A stretch of DNA of 64,000 nucleotides from Hylemonella gracilis. Its GTDB lineage: Bacteria; Pseudomonadota; Gammaproteobacteria; Burkholderiales; Burkholderiaceae_C. The notes beneath the pieces were generated by a model, which was not told the DNA's origin, did no database searches, and saw only the letters and a list, made by a program, of their open reading frames with translations. The DNA is taken from the NCBI RefSeq assembly GCF_004328645.1, contig NZ_CP031395.1:3621501-3685500 (forward strand), in the 5' to 3' direction. Each line of letters begins with the position of its first letter. The stretch's first letter is position 1. The translations under genes and the position numbers were made by a program. This document shows positions 49,584-58,758 of the stretch, one piece after another.

Positions 49584-50048
49584 TCAGACCGTACCGTCGG
49601 CTTCGGCTTCAGGCTCGGTCTCATCCAGCATGGCCAAGGATTCGTCGATCAGCGCATGCAGGGCCGCCACCCGGTCCGGCCCCAGGCGCTCGTTCAGCGC
49701 CTCCTGCGCGGCCCGCCAATGGCGTCGCGCCTCCTGCCGCTTGGCCAGGCCTTCGGGCGTCAGGCTCACGCTGCGGCTGCGCGCGTCCTCACCCTCGCTG
49801 ACCACGACCCAGCCCTGCTCCTGCAGCGGGCGCAGATTGCGTGTGAGCGTGGACGCGTCCATGTGCATCACCCGCGCCAACTCGCCCGGGCGCACCGGCG
49901 CCAGGGACTGGATGTGCGAGAGCAGCGAGTACTGCGTGGTCTTGAGCCCGCTCTTGCCCACCTCGGCGTCGTAGCGCTGCGCGACCACGCGCTGCAGCTC
50001 GCGCAGCTTCAGGCTGGTGCAGCCCTGAGGTTTGACAAGGTCATTCAT
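49584..50048 (-). CDS. MarR family transcriptional regulator
   Basis: A 154-residue winged-helix repressor. KTTQYSLLSHIQSLAPVRPGELARVMHMDASTLTRNLRPLQEQGWV is the DNA-binding part and SEGEDARSRSVSLTPEGLAK the wing. The ATG at 50048 is chosen. A TACAAT hexamer lies 7 nt upstream, overlapped by one of two palindromic operators, so autorepression is likely. It heads the MarR-MFS-MATE operon and faces the thioesterase-fabF operon. Confidence 0.92.
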   Translation of the reverse strand: MNDLVKPQGCTSLKLRELQRVVAQRYDAEVGKSGLKTTQYSLLSHIQSLAPVRPGELARVMHMDASTLTRNLRPLQEQGWVVVSEGEDARSRSVSLTPEGLAKRQEARRHWRAAQEALNERLGPDRVAALHALIDESLAMLDETEPEAEADGTV

Positions 50049-50055
50049 GCGGATT

Positions 50056-50083
50056 ATTGTAGATGCAACATTTGCATATGCAA
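50056..50083. promoter_or_regulatory. tandem MarR operators in the divergent promoter
   Basis: A perfect 12-bp palindrome TTGCATATGCAA (50072-50083) and a degenerate copy TTGTAGATGCAA (50057-50068) lie 15 bp apart. The second covers the predicted -10 (TACAAT on the minus strand, 50061-50056) of the MarR gene. The region also precedes the divergent thioesterase gene. Confidence 0.65.
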
Positions 50084-50101
50084 CCACCAACCGGAATACC
50101 C

Positions 50102-50659
50102 ATGACCACGACCGAGCCATCCCCCGCCCAGACGCTGGAAAAGTGGCTGGCGCAGGAACACGCCACCCAGGCGCTGCTGGAACGCAGCGGCCCCGGCGTG
50201 GCGCGGGCAGACCAGATCGCGGGCAAGAGCGGCCTGGAGCTGCTACACGCCATGCTGCGCGGCGAACTGCCTTACCCGCCCATCGCGCAAACGCTGAGTT
50301 TCCTGTTGCTGGAAGCAGAGGCCGGCCGCGCGCTGTTCCAGGGCGCGCCGGGCGCAGCCCACCTCAACCCCATGGGCACCATCCACGGCGGCTGGTACGC
50401 CACCCTGCTGGACTCGGCCCTGGGCTGCGCCGTGCAAACCCGGCTGCCATCCGGCCAAGCCTACACCACGGCCGAACTGGGGCTGAACATCGTCAAGGCC
50501 ATCAACCCAGCCAAGGCCCCGCGCGTGCGAGCGGAAGCCACCGTGCTGCATTGCGGCCGCCAACTCGCCACGGCGCAAGCCCGTCTCTACGGCCCCGACG
50601 GCACGCTGTACGCTCACGCCACCACGACCTGCCTGGTGTTCGAACACCGCGCGGGCTGA
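50102..50659 (+). CDS. PaaI family hotdog thioesterase
   Basis: A 185-residue acyl-CoA/ACP thioesterase of the PaaI-like hotdog family. The core [43 protein letters not shown] is diagnostic; Asp in LLDSALG is the likely catalytic residue. About 70 helical residues precede the domain. It lies 22 bp upstream of fabF and is divergent from the MarR repressor. Confidence 0.88.
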   Translation: MTTTEPSPAQTLEKWLAQEHATQALLERSGPGVARADQIAGKSGLELLHAMLRGELPYPPIAQTLSFLLLEAEAGRALFQGAPGAAHLNPMGTIHGGWYATLLDSALGCAVQTRLPSGQAYTTAELGLNIVKAINPAKAPRVRAEATVLHCGRQLATAQARLYGPDGTLYAHATTTCLVFEHRAG

Positions 50660-50681
50660 ACCCGACACACAAGGAAGAACC

Positions 50682-51938
50682 ATGCATCCGCACTCGTCAC
50701 GTCGTCGCGTCGTCATCACCGGCCTCGGCATCGTCAGCCCCGTGGGCAACACGGTGGACCAAGCCTGGGCCAACGTGATCGCCGGCCGCTCGGGCATCGC
50801 ACCCATCACCCGCTTCGACGCCTCGGGCTTCAGCACGCGCTTCGCCGGTGAGGTGAAGGACTTCGACATCGGGGCCTACGTGCCGACCAAGGAAGCGCGC
50901 CACATGGATCGCTTCATCCACTACGGCCTGGCGGCGGCCGTCCAGGCCGTGCAGGACGCGGGCCTGCCCACCGGCAACGCCCTGAGCGAGGAAGCCGCCG
51001 AACGCATCGGCACCCTGATCGGCTCCGGCATCGGCGGCCTGCCCACCATCGAGGACGCGCACCGCGAGTACATGGAACGCGGGCCGCGCCGCATCTCGCC
51101 CTTTTTCGTGCCCACCTCCATCATCAACATGATCTCGGGCCATGTCTCCATCCGCTACGGCTTCACCGGCCCTAACCTGGCCATCGTGACCGCCTGCACC
51201 ACCGGCCTGCACAGCATCGGCGAGGCAGGTCGCCTGATCGAGTACGGCGACGTGGACGTGATGGTCGCCGGCGGCGCCGAAAGCCAGATCACGCCCTTGG
51301 GCGTGGGCGGTTTCGCCTCGGCCAAGGCCCTGTCCACCCGCAACGACGACCCCGCGGCCGCCTCCCGCCCCTGGGACCGGGACCGCGACGGCTTCGTGCT
51401 GGGCGAAGGCGCGGGGGTGGTGGTGCTGGAGGAATACGAACACGCCAAGAAGCGCGGCGCCAGGATCTATGCCGAGCTGGCCGGCTTCGGCATGTCCAGC
51501 GACGCATACCACATCACCCTGCCCAATGTCTCGGGCCCGGCCCGCTCCATGAAGGCGGCGCTGCGCAACGCGGGCGTCAACCCCGACGAGGTGCAGTACC
51601 TCAACGCCCACGGTACCTCCACCCCACCGGGCGACCTCAACGAAACCCGGGCCATCAAGCAGGCCTTTGGCGAACACGCCGGCAGGCTCGTCGTCAGCTC
51701 CACCAAGTCCATGACCGGTCACCTGCTCGGCGGCGCGGGCGGCGTGGAAACCGTTTTCACCGTCCTGGCCCTGCACCACCAGATCGCGCCACCCACCATC
51801 AACCTGGACCACCCCGACCCGGAATGCGACCTGGACTACAACGCCCACCAGGCACGCGCGATGAAGATCGACGTGGCCGTGAAGAACAACTTCGGGTTTG
51901 GCGGCACCAACGGCACGCTGGTGCTGCGGCGCGCATGA
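50682..51938 (+). CDS. fabF: beta-ketoacyl-ACP synthase II
   Basis: A 418-residue condensing enzyme elongating acyl-ACP with malonyl-ACP. The Cys-His-His triad is C172 ([10 protein letters not shown]), His in [11 protein letters not shown] (about 310) and His in [15 protein letters not shown] (about 347). AAGGAAG precedes the ATG. It is not in a fab gene cluster and is paired with a thioesterase under an apparent MarR operator. It may therefore be a second, specialised copy rather than the housekeeping FabF. Confidence 0.93.
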   Translation: MHPHSSRRRVVITGLGIVSPVGNTVDQAWANVIAGRSGIAPITRFDASGFSTRFAGEVKDFDIGAYVPTKEARHMDRFIHYGLAAAVQAVQDAGLPTGNALSEEAAERIGTLIGSGIGGLPTIEDAHREYMERGPRRISPFFVPTSIINMISGHVSIRYGFTGPNLAIVTACTTGLHSIGEAGRLIEYGDVDVMVAGGAESQITPLGVGGFASAKALSTRNDDPAAASRPWDRDRDGFVLGEGAGVVVLEEYEHAKKRGARIYAELAGFGMSSDAYHITLPNVSGPARSMKAALRNAGVNPDEVQYLNAHGTSTPPGDLNETRAIKQAFGEHAGRLVVSSTKSMTGHLLGGAGGVETVFTVLALHHQIAPPTINLDHPDPECDLDYNAHQARAMKIDVAVKNNFGFGGTNGTLVLRRA

Positions 51939-51962
51939 CGAAGCAGGCCGCGCGGACGCTCC

Positions 51963-52349
51963 TTACCTGAACGCTCGGGCGACGCACCAGCCCCCGAAGG
52001 CCAGCATGGGCAGAAAGGTCAAGATCATGCCCAAGGCCCGGGGCAAGCCCCAACCCTTCAAGACCAGAATGGCGGCGTGCATCAGCCGCCCCACCAGCAG
52101 GCTGATGCCACCCGCCATAAGCAGCCACTGTGGCGCCTGCGCAAGCTCGGCCCCGGCCATCGCCAGAAGCACGATGGGCACGTTCTCCGTGTAGTTGGCA
52201 TGGGCGCGCATCCTGCGCAGCAGCGTCTGGTCGCCCCCATCCAGGAACTGGATGTTGGTCTGCACCCGTCGGTAACCGACCATGACCGTGAGCGGCACCT
52301 GGATGAGTGCAAAGAGGCCGATGAAAAAGACCGTCGTGGGAATCGTCAT
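51963..52349 (-). CDS. MAPEG family membrane protein
   Basis: A 128-residue protein with four membrane spans. NIQFLDGGDQTLLRRMRAHANYTENVPIVLLAMAGAE is the MAPEG (glutathione S-transferase-like, YecN/YfcA) signature. The family name covers membrane proteins in eicosanoid and glutathione metabolism; bacterial members are poorly characterised. The ATG at 52349 is used because the longer frame adds a non-hydrophobic segment. It is convergent with fabF. Confidence 0.88.
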   Translation of the reverse strand: MTIPTTVFFIGLFALIQVPLTVMVGYRRVQTNIQFLDGGDQTLLRRMRAHANYTENVPIVLLAMAGAELAQAPQWLLMAGGISLLVGRLMHAAILVLKGWGLPRALGMILTFLPMLAFGGWCVARAFR

Positions 52350-52489
52350 GTCAGCTCCAAGTTGAAGTTGCGCGTTCCAAGCCTTGGCAGACGACCAGCG
52401 AACCCCTCCACAGAACCGGATCGCGCCAGATCGTCTTGCAGTATTGGAGCCGCTTCCCGTGGAGGGTGTCAATGCGCGATTCGAACCAA

Positions 52490-52939
52490 CTAGGCCTTGG
52501 CTCTGGGCTTCATGCGGAAGCTGATGCCCATGCGATTGATGGCGTTCATGGTCGCAATCGTGATGGTCAGGTCCACCAGATCCTTTTCGCCGAACACCTT
52601 GAGCGCGGCGGCATAGGCGTCATCCGACGCGTGCGTTTCGCTGACGCGCGTGACCTCCTCAGCCCACGCGAGCGCTGCGCGTTCCTTCTCCGAGAACAGG
52701 TACTCCACCTCATGCCACACCGGCACCAGCAGCACCTTGTCAATGGACATGCCCTCGGCCACCAGGTCTCGGGCATGGATGTCGATGCAGTGGGCGCAGC
52801 CGTTGATCTGGGAGACGCGCAGGAAGACCAAATGCGTCAGTGAACTGGGCAAGGAGGTGCCCGTCGTGGTGAAGCGGTGCAGGACGGTAACGGCCTTGGC
52901 CCCTTCCGGGGAAGCTTGAAACCAGACAGCGCGATTCAT
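52490..52939 (-). CDS. carboxymuconolactone decarboxylase / AhpD-like protein
   Basis: A 149-residue all-helical protein of the AhpD/CMD family. The redox motif is C48-A-H-C51 followed by H55 (GCAHCIDIHARDL), as in alkylhydroperoxidase AhpD. EKERAALAWAEEVTRVSE is the second conserved helix. It probably reduces peroxides or has a related thiol function. The gene is monocistronic. Confidence 0.9.
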   Translation of the reverse strand: MNRAVWFQASPEGAKAVTVLHRFTTTGTSLPSSLTHLVFLRVSQINGCAHCIDIHARDLVAEGMSIDKVLLVPVWHEVEYLFSEKERAALAWAEEVTRVSETHASDDAYAAALKVFGEKDLVDLTITIATMNAINRMGISFRMKPRAKA

Positions 52940-53338
52940 GAGTCACATTTCCTTTCATGGGAGGTTTGAAGAGGGACAGAGATGTCCAGCACTCACCAGA
53001 AAGACGTTTGATCGCAGGATTTGTGACAGAGGATCAGGCGTTGTTGTCCATGGTCGCCGCCAATCACTGTTGAATAGCCCGAAGTTTGGGGAGATTTCGG
53101 TGCTTCGGATGCATCAGATTTTTCTGGGCGCGCGGTATCTGAGTCGCGAGATATCGACTCTATCGGGCCAGAAACGCATGAACGGACGCGGCGGACACTG
53201 TTCGTCGTGATCTGCCTGGCCGCTACAGGCTGGTTGCTGTCGTTCAACTTTTAAAAGTCGACGACCGCTGACATCGATAACGGACATTGCACCGTTCTGT
53301 GTCTAGGTTTTGAGTTCCGCCGAAACCTAGTCAGTTGT
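52940..53338. other. intergenic region with ORF remnant and hairpin
   Basis: 399 bp without an intact gene. A plus-strand open frame at 53078-53254 has no start codon but ends in a basic segment and a membrane span (RRTLFVVICLAATGWLLSF). It may be the tail of a decayed gene. The right end (53286-53337) is the weakest copy of a repeated hairpin element. Confidence 0.4.
53286..53337 (+). repeat. repeated hairpin element, copy A (divergent)
   Basis: It starts ATTGCACCGTT, close to ATTGCGCCGTT of copy B. The stem CTAGGTTT (53303-53310) pairs perfectly with AAACCTAG (53323-53330). The tail GTCAGTTGTC matches GTCAGTGGTC of copy B. It lies just beyond the stop of the first LysR gene. Confidence 0.4.
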
Positions 53339-54223
53339 CTACCGGATCGGAATGGTGAACGATCCGTTCGGGTATTGACTGCAAATGAACTCCACAAAGG
53401 CCCTGACCTTGGGGCTCTGCAAGCGCCGGGATGTGTGCAGAACCCACAGCTCGACTTCGCCGGCGGCCGCGCCCAATGACGCTAGCTCGCCTTTTGCCAG
53501 CAAGCCTCCAATCAGGGATAGCGGCAGCATGGCCACCCCCGCTCCAGCGGCAGCGGCATCTCGGACCGTCAGGAGCGAGGACAGCCGCAGCACCGGCTGT
53601 GGTTCGATGGTGAGTCGACCCTCGTCGACGGACCATACCTCACCATCGCGATAGGTCGGCATCACGACAGCAGGAACCTGAAGGGGTTTGTCTCCACGCC
53701 CTTTCGGCATCTGCATTGAAGGCGCAGCAGCCAGGACCAGTCGGTCTCTGGCGAAGCATCGCCCAACCAGATCACTGTCCTGGCGTGGGTTGATGCGAAT
53801 GGCCACATCGAAATGCTCGTCCACGAGATTGGCGAGCCGGTCTTCGGCCACCACCTCGATCTGCACTTCGGGATGGATTGCCTGAAACGCCGCGGCAAGC
53901 TGCCCCAACGCAACTTGCGAGAACAGCAGCGGTGCCGCGATGCGCAGACGACCTCTCGGGGTCGAAAGACCATCCCGCGCTGCTGCCATCGCTTCGGCGA
54001 CTTCGCGCATGGGGCCCTCGGTTCGAGCCATCAGCAGTTGCCCCGCTTCGGTCAATTCCAGGCTACGACCGCCTCGCTCGATGAGCCGGACACCCAACGC
54101 CTCTTCGATATCCGCAATTCGGCGCGACAAGGTTGCCTTGGACCGGCCGCTGGCACGGCTGGCCCGTCCAAAGCCGCCGTGAACAGCAACCAGCTGAAAG
54201 TCTTCCAAGGCGTTCAAATCCAT
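53339..54223 (-). CDS. LysR family regulator (module 1)
   Basis: A 294-residue LysR regulator. The HTH is at about 4-62 (LEDFQLVAVHGGFGRASRASGRSKATLSRRIADIEEALGVRLIERGGRSLELTEAG) and the effector domain follows from about 90. It is divergent from the DUF1857-OYE-NmrA genes over 105 bp and probably controls them in response to an electrophile or quinone-like compound. Confidence 0.92.
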   Translation of the reverse strand: MDLNALEDFQLVAVHGGFGRASRASGRSKATLSRRIADIEEALGVRLIERGGRSLELTEAGQLLMARTEGPMREVAEAMAAARDGLSTPRGRLRIAAPLLFSQVALGQLAAAFQAIHPEVQIEVVAEDRLANLVDEHFDVAIRINPRQDSDLVGRCFARDRLVLAAAPSMQMPKGRGDKPLQVPAVVMPTYRDGEVWSVDEGRLTIEPQPVLRLSSLLTVRDAAAAGAGVAMLPLSLIGGLLAKGELASLGAAAGEVELWVLHTSRRLQSPKVRAFVEFICSQYPNGSFTIPIR

Positions 54224-54328
54224 ATCGTCTCAATTTCGATCCACCATGTATCAATTTTATGGTCTTTGTTTTGAATTCGGAACTACCTACTATTCACCCA
54301 TCCGCAACCCAGATCAAGGAACTTCATC

Positions 54329-54802
54329 ATGATTTATTCGACCGCCACCGTCCCGGTGAACCCGGCAGGTGAAACAAAACTGACCCGTGCACAAGCGTGG
54401 CAGGGACTCGTTCTCAAGGCCCGCGATGCTCGCCTGTTCTTGCCCGAGGGCCTTTGCACCCGCTGTGACGTGGTGGAAGAAAGCGCGACGCACTTCGTGC
54501 GTGAGGCCACCATCGCCGGCGCCAGCCTACGCGAAATCATCACCTTGGAGCCGGAAAGCAAGGTCACCTTCTTCCAAGCCACGGGACCTCGAGAAGGCGC
54601 GATCGTCAACGAGCTGTTCGAGGACGAAGCCGGAGAACTTCAACTTCGCTTCTATTGCTACCTCGGCCTGCGCGGCAAAGCGCCAAGCGGCCCCGAGGAG
54701 AAGGCCGAACAGGCGCAGTTCGACAGCGACAAGGGCTACAAAGCCGCCTTGCTTTCGACACTGAAACGCACCCATGAATTGCTCGCCGACGCTCGAATCT
54801 GA
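54329..54802 (+). CDS. DUF1857 / AtaL-like SRPBCC protein
   Basis: A 157-residue protein of the DUF1857 family, related to the fungal AtaL-like proteins and the SRPBCC ligand-binding fold. Recognisable parts are KLTRAQAWQGLVLKARDARLFLPE, VVEESATHFVREATIAG and YLGLRGKAP. No catalytic residue is known. It is the first gene of the LysR-divergent set. Confidence 0.85.
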   Translation: MIYSTATVPVNPAGETKLTRAQAWQGLVLKARDARLFLPEGLCTRCDVVEESATHFVREATIAGASLREIITLEPESKVTFFQATGPREGAIVNELFEDEAGELQLRFYCYLGLRGKAPSGPEEKAEQAQFDSDKGYKAALLSTLKRTHELLADARI

Positions 54803-54853
54803 AACGAGCGTCCTCCTTTTTTCTTCCACTAAATGCACCGAAAGAGATACGAA

Positions 54854-55921
54854 ATGAAGAACGTTTGGTCACCCATTAATGTCGGCTCCCTGCAACTACC
54901 GCATCGGCTTGCCATGGCACCGATGACCCGCAGCCGGGCCAAGCCTGACGGAACGCCCAGCGATTTGGCGCCCGAGTATTACGCCCAGCGCGCCAGCATG
55001 GGTCTGTTGATCACCGAAGGTACGCAACCTTCCGAAGACGGGCAAGGCTATCTCGCTACGCCCGGCCTCTATACCGACGCGCATGTCGCCGGTTGGCGCA
55101 ACGTCACCGAAGCGGTCCATGCTGCCGACGGGCGTCTGTTCGTGCAATTGATGCATGTGGGGCGCCGATCGCACCCGGAGAACACGCCGCATCATCGGCA
55201 ACCTGTCGCGCCGTCAGCGATCGCACCTGGCGAGTCCATGTTCACGATGAACGGCATGCAGGCTGTCCCTGAACCGCGCGAACTGACGACTGCCGAGGTC
55301 AAGCAAACCGTCGTCGACTTCGCACATGCTGCAGTACGTGCCATCGAGGCAGGTGCCGATGGCGTGGAGGTCCACGGAGCGAACGGTTATCTGGTACACC
55401 AATTTCTCGCCCCGGATGCCAATCAGCGTACCGATGAGTACGGTGGCTCGATGGAAAACCGCGCACGCTTTGCCATCGAGGTGGTGCGTGCGATCGCCAA
55501 GGCCATCGGCCCCGAAAAGACCGCCATCCGTTTGTCGCCGGGAGTTCCGACCGGCGGCATCGCCGAAGGTCAGGCCAACGACGATCTGTACCGCCACCTC
55601 GCGACGGAGTTCGACAAGCTGGGCCTCGCTTACCTGCATGTGCTCCACGTTGGCGAAGACTCTCGCCTGGCCGACATCCGCAAAAGGTTCAGCGGGGTAC
55701 TGGTCGTGAACCGTCCGGGCCGCAAGCGCGAGCAGGTTGGCTCGGACGTGGCGGCGGGACTGGCCGACATGGAATCTCTGGGCGTGATGGCACTGGCCAA
55801 TCCGGACCTCGTCGCGCGCCTGAAAACGGGAGCGCCGTTCAATGAGGTTCGACCGCAGTTGTTCTATGCCGGCGGTGGCGCTGAAGGCTATATCGACTAT
55901 CCGGCGATGACACCCACCTGA
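54854..55921 (+). CDS. alkene reductase, Old Yellow Enzyme family
   Basis: A 355-residue FMN-dependent ene-reductase of the NemA/OYE class. MAPMTRSRA, QLMHVGRRSHP, VEVHGANGYLVHQFLAPDANQRTDEYGGSMENRARF and LSPGVP are signatures; the HxxN-type substrate pair is H-G-A-N. Such enzymes reduce activated C=C bonds and nitro compounds with NADPH. An AAAGAG site precedes the ATG at 54854. Confidence 0.93.
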   Translation: MKNVWSPINVGSLQLPHRLAMAPMTRSRAKPDGTPSDLAPEYYAQRASMGLLITEGTQPSEDGQGYLATPGLYTDAHVAGWRNVTEAVHAADGRLFVQLMHVGRRSHPENTPHHRQPVAPSAIAPGESMFTMNGMQAVPEPRELTTAEVKQTVVDFAHAAVRAIEAGADGVEVHGANGYLVHQFLAPDANQRTDEYGGSMENRARFAIEVVRAIAKAIGPEKTAIRLSPGVPTGGIAEGQANDDLYRHLATEFDKLGLAYLHVLHVGEDSRLADIRKRFSGVLVVNRPGRKREQVGSDVAAGLADMESLGVMALANPDLVARLKTGAPFNEVRPQLFYAGGGAEGYIDYPAMTPT

Positions 55922-56016
55922 GGGTGTGGCGCAAAGCTCGCGCCGTTCATCAACACGAAGATCAACCCAGGGACGTCGTCCTCTTGAAAGGCGTCCCGCA
56001 TTCTGAGGAAACCAAC

Positions 56017-56685
56017 ATGCAAAACCAAGAAACCGACTCCAGCAAGACTGCCCGACCCAAGCTGCTGGTGCTGGGCGCGACCGGAGACACCGGCAAGCTC
56101 ATCGTCAGTCAGGCCGCGGCGCGGGGATACGACGTCGCCGTGCTTGTGCGTTCGGCCGAAAAGGGACGTGCTCTTGATGGAGTGGAATACTTCGTCGGAG
56201 ACGCCCGCGACGAGCAAGTCTTGCGTCAGGCGCTCAAGGGCAGAGATGCCGTCATCAGTGCGTTGGGCACACCGGTCAGCCCATTTCGCGAGGTGACCCT
56301 GCTTTCTTCCGCGACGCGCGCCCTCGTCAGCGCGATGAAGGCGGAGCAGGTCTCACGCCTAGTCTGCATCACGGGTATCGGCGCCGGTGACAGCGCTGGG
56401 CACGGCGGGTTTCTTTTCGACAAGCTGATTCTTCCGCTTCTCCTGCGAAAGGTATATACCGACAAGAACCGGCAAGAAGCCATCGTCCGCGAGAGCGGCC
56501 TCGACTGGGTGCTCGTGCGTCCTACAGTCCTGAACAACCAGCCGGGCCGCGGCACGCATCGCACGCTCACCGACCTCTCTAACTTCCACGGAGGGACCAT
56601 TTCGAGAGTAGATGTCGCCAAGTTTGTCTTGGACCAAGTGAGCACTAGCAATTGGGTACATCGTTCGCCATTGATCACGTGGTGA
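56017..56685 (+). CDS. NAD(P)-binding NmrA/SDR-like protein
   Basis: A 222-residue atypical SDR. The glycine-rich motif is VLGATGDTGKLIVSQA, followed by DAVISALGTPVSP and VCITGIGAGDS. The active-site Tyr of classical SDRs is not evident, so it may be a quinone reductase or NAD(P)-sensing protein. GAGG precedes the ATG at 56017. It closes module 1. Confidence 0.87.
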   Translation: MQNQETDSSKTARPKLLVLGATGDTGKLIVSQAAARGYDVAVLVRSAEKGRALDGVEYFVGDARDEQVLRQALKGRDAVISALGTPVSPFREVTLLSSATRALVSAMKAEQVSRLVCITGIGAGDSAGHGGFLFDKLILPLLLRKVYTDKNRQEAIVRESGLDWVLVRPTVLNNQPGRGTHRTLTDLSNFHGGTISRVDVAKFVLDQVSTSNWVHRSPLITW

Positions 56686-56718
56686 AGAAATTCAGCACAT
56701 CGAATCGCCCCGGGCTGT

Positions 56719-56781
56719 GTAGATCTGCTTCAGATTGCGCCGTTGTTTCCACGATTTTTCCTCGACTCCGTGGTCAGTGGT
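56719..56781 (+). repeat. repeated hairpin element, copy B
   Basis: Its first 23 nt (56719-56741) are identical to copy C and contain a small hairpin (ATCTG-CTT-CAGAT). A second stem CCACG (56749-56753) / CGTGG (56769-56773) begins 30 nt into the element, as in copy C. The third base pair is A-T here and T-A in copy C, a compensatory change. Confidence 0.6.
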
Positions 56782-56792
56782 CAGTGGTCAGT
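56771..56792 (+). repeat. 7-bp tandem repeat, three copies
   Basis: TGGTCAG occurs three times in a row directly after the hairpin of copy B, between the convergent stops of the NmrA-like and second LysR genes. Confidence 0.8.
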
Positions 56793-56821
56793 AGATCAGA
56801 TTCGACAAATTCAACCACTCA

Positions 56822-57775
56822 TCACTGCTTTCTCGACTTCGCCTTGACGGAGCGTTGTTCTGATTTGGGGGACTCCGCGACGCGTTCCGGAAAAACTTCA
56901 AGCAACCAGTCCATGAAGACGCGAAGGCGGTGCGTCACATGCCGGGCTTGCGGGTACACGATCTGAAACGGATAACGCGCTGGACGCCACGCTTGAAGGA
57001 TCTCTACAAGAGTGCCATCGCGAAGACCAGAAGCAGCTGCATAGCCGAATGTCTGGACGATTCCCAACCCTGTGACGCAGGCCGCCAAGTGTGCATTGCT
57101 TTCGTTGATTCCAACGCGGTGATCGACCTTGATCTCTGTTTTCTCGCCGTTCCGCTCAAAGCGAAATGGAATCGGCCGGCCCGTATCGCTCGACACGTAG
57201 GAGACAAGCCGATGCCCGTTCTTGAGCTCATCGGGATAAGCAGGCGTTCCGTATTGCTTCAAGTAGCTTGGCGCCGCGCAAGTGATCAGAACGGCTTCAC
57301 CCAATCGGCGCGCCACGAGCGAAGAGCTCTCCATCGCTCCTCCGCGAATCACGCAGTCGACGTTTTCGCCGACCATGTCAACCGATCGATCCGACACGCT
57401 CAGATCAATACGGATGTCTGGATAGCGCACCATGAAATCCCCAAGCATCGGGATCAGGACATCGCGCGCGGTTGATCCGCCGACATCGACTCGAAGATGA
57501 CCGCGGGGCTTACCGCGCGCCATGTTAAATGCCCCATCAATGTCCTCAAGGTCACGCAGCACCCTGCCGCTCTTGACGTAGTACTCCTCGCCTTCCTGTG
57601 TCACGGTCACGCGTCGCGTGGTCCGTTGCAGCAGGCGCACACCAAGGTGCTTCTCCAGCTCTCGCACCAGCTTGCTCACCGTCGCGATGGGCATGCTCAA
57701 GGAGTCTGCCGCTCGCGTGAAGCTACCCGCTTCGATGACGCGAGCGAGAGCGCGCATCGCAAGTAACTGGTCCAT
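56822..57775 (-). CDS. LysR family regulator (module 2)
   Basis: A 317-residue LysR regulator of the CrgA-like group. The HTH is at about 2-60 (LAMRALARVIEAGSFTRAADSLSMPIATVSKLVRELEKHLGVRLLQRTTRRVTVT). The effector domain contains CVIRGGAMESSSLVARRLGE. A Lys/Arg-rich tail ends the protein. It faces the SDR-SnoaL genes across a dyad at 57801-57824. Confidence 0.92.
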   Translation of the reverse strand: MDQLLAMRALARVIEAGSFTRAADSLSMPIATVSKLVRELEKHLGVRLLQRTTRRVTVTQEGEEYYVKSGRVLRDLEDIDGAFNMARGKPRGHLRVDVGGSTARDVLIPMLGDFMVRYPDIRIDLSVSDRSVDMVGENVDCVIRGGAMESSSLVARRLGEAVLITCAAPSYLKQYGTPAYPDELKNGHRLVSYVSSDTGRPIPFRFERNGEKTEIKVDHRVGINESNAHLAACVTGLGIVQTFGYAAASGLRDGTLVEILQAWRPARYPFQIVYPQARHVTHRLRVFMDWLLEVFPERVAESPKSEQRSVKAKSRKQ

Positions 57776-57800
57776 CAAGGTTCCTCATCAGTTTTTCTCT

Positions 57801-57824
57801 AATTATCCATGGATGTAGATAGTT
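57801..57824. promoter_or_regulatory. LysR-type dyad between LysR (module 2) and SDR
   Basis: AATTATC (57801-57807) and GATAGTT (57818-57824) form a near-perfect inverted repeat (6 of 7) around 10 nt in an A/T-rich stretch, 26 bp before the LysR start. This is the expected position of a LysR binding site. Confidence 0.5.
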
Positions 57825-57947
57825 AATTCATTGATCTCTCTTTTTCATTCAATCCGACGTGCCTACATTGAGCACATGCCGACAGCAACGGAGCTTCCCA
57901 AACGGACTCCAGCCATCGCAAGGCATGCCTCTCTCAACGTCATCACC

Positions 57948-58711
57948 ATGAAACAGAATATGAACAAGCAACTCGCAGGAAAGATTGCCCTGGTCACCGG
58001 AGGAAGCACTGGTATTGGCCTCGGCGCCGCCAAGGAACTGGCCGCCCAAGGCGCGCAAGTCTTCATCACCGGCCGTCGTCAGACGGAATTGGACGCAGCG
58101 GTCGCAGAGATCGGCCCCAACGCCACCGGCATCCGCGCAGACGCCTCGGTACTGGGGGATCTGGACACCGTGTACGCGGAGATCGCGAAGAAGGTGGGTC
58201 GGCTCGACGTCCTGTTCGCCAATGCCGGGGGGGCGACATGCTCCCGCTCGGAGCGATCACGGAAGAGCACTTCGATCGCATCTTTGGCACCAATGTCCGG
58301 GGGGTTCTGTTCACGGTGCAGAAGGCCTTGCCTTTGCTCACCAACGGTGCCTCGATCATCCTGACTTCATCGACGACGTCGGTGCTCGGCACGGCAAGCT
58401 TCAGTGTCTACAGCGCCAGCAAGGCAGCGGTGCGGAACTTCGCGCGATCGTGGGCGCTGGACCTGAAGGATCGTGGCATCCGCGTGAATGCGGTGAGCCC
58501 GGGCCCAATCCGTACGCCAGGCTTAGGCGGCCTGGCACCGGACGACGCCACGCGTCAAGGCCTCTTTGACTATCTCGCTTCCCAGGTACCGCTGGGCCGC
58601 CTCGGCGAACCTTCCGAGATCGGCAAAGTCGTGGCCTTTCTGGCATCGGACTCCGCCAGCTACATCAACGGCGTTGAACTGTTCGTTGACGGTGGCATGG
58701 CACAAGTCTGA
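57948..58711 (+). pseudogene. SDR family oxidoreductase, frameshifted
   Basis: Two frames together make one classical SDR. The first part carries [21 protein letters not shown] and VLFANAGG. After a run of seven G (58227-58233) the remainder, [20 protein letters not shown] through YSASKAAV (catalytic Y/K) to [15 protein letters not shown], is in another frame. One added G restores [11 protein letters not shown]. Either the gene is broken, or the run is misread or length-variable. The start is 57948 or 57960. SnoaL follows on the same strand. Confidence 0.85.
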
Positions 58712-58758
58712 CCTCCTTCCATGGCCGCACTGCGGCAACACCACCCCACAAGGAACCC

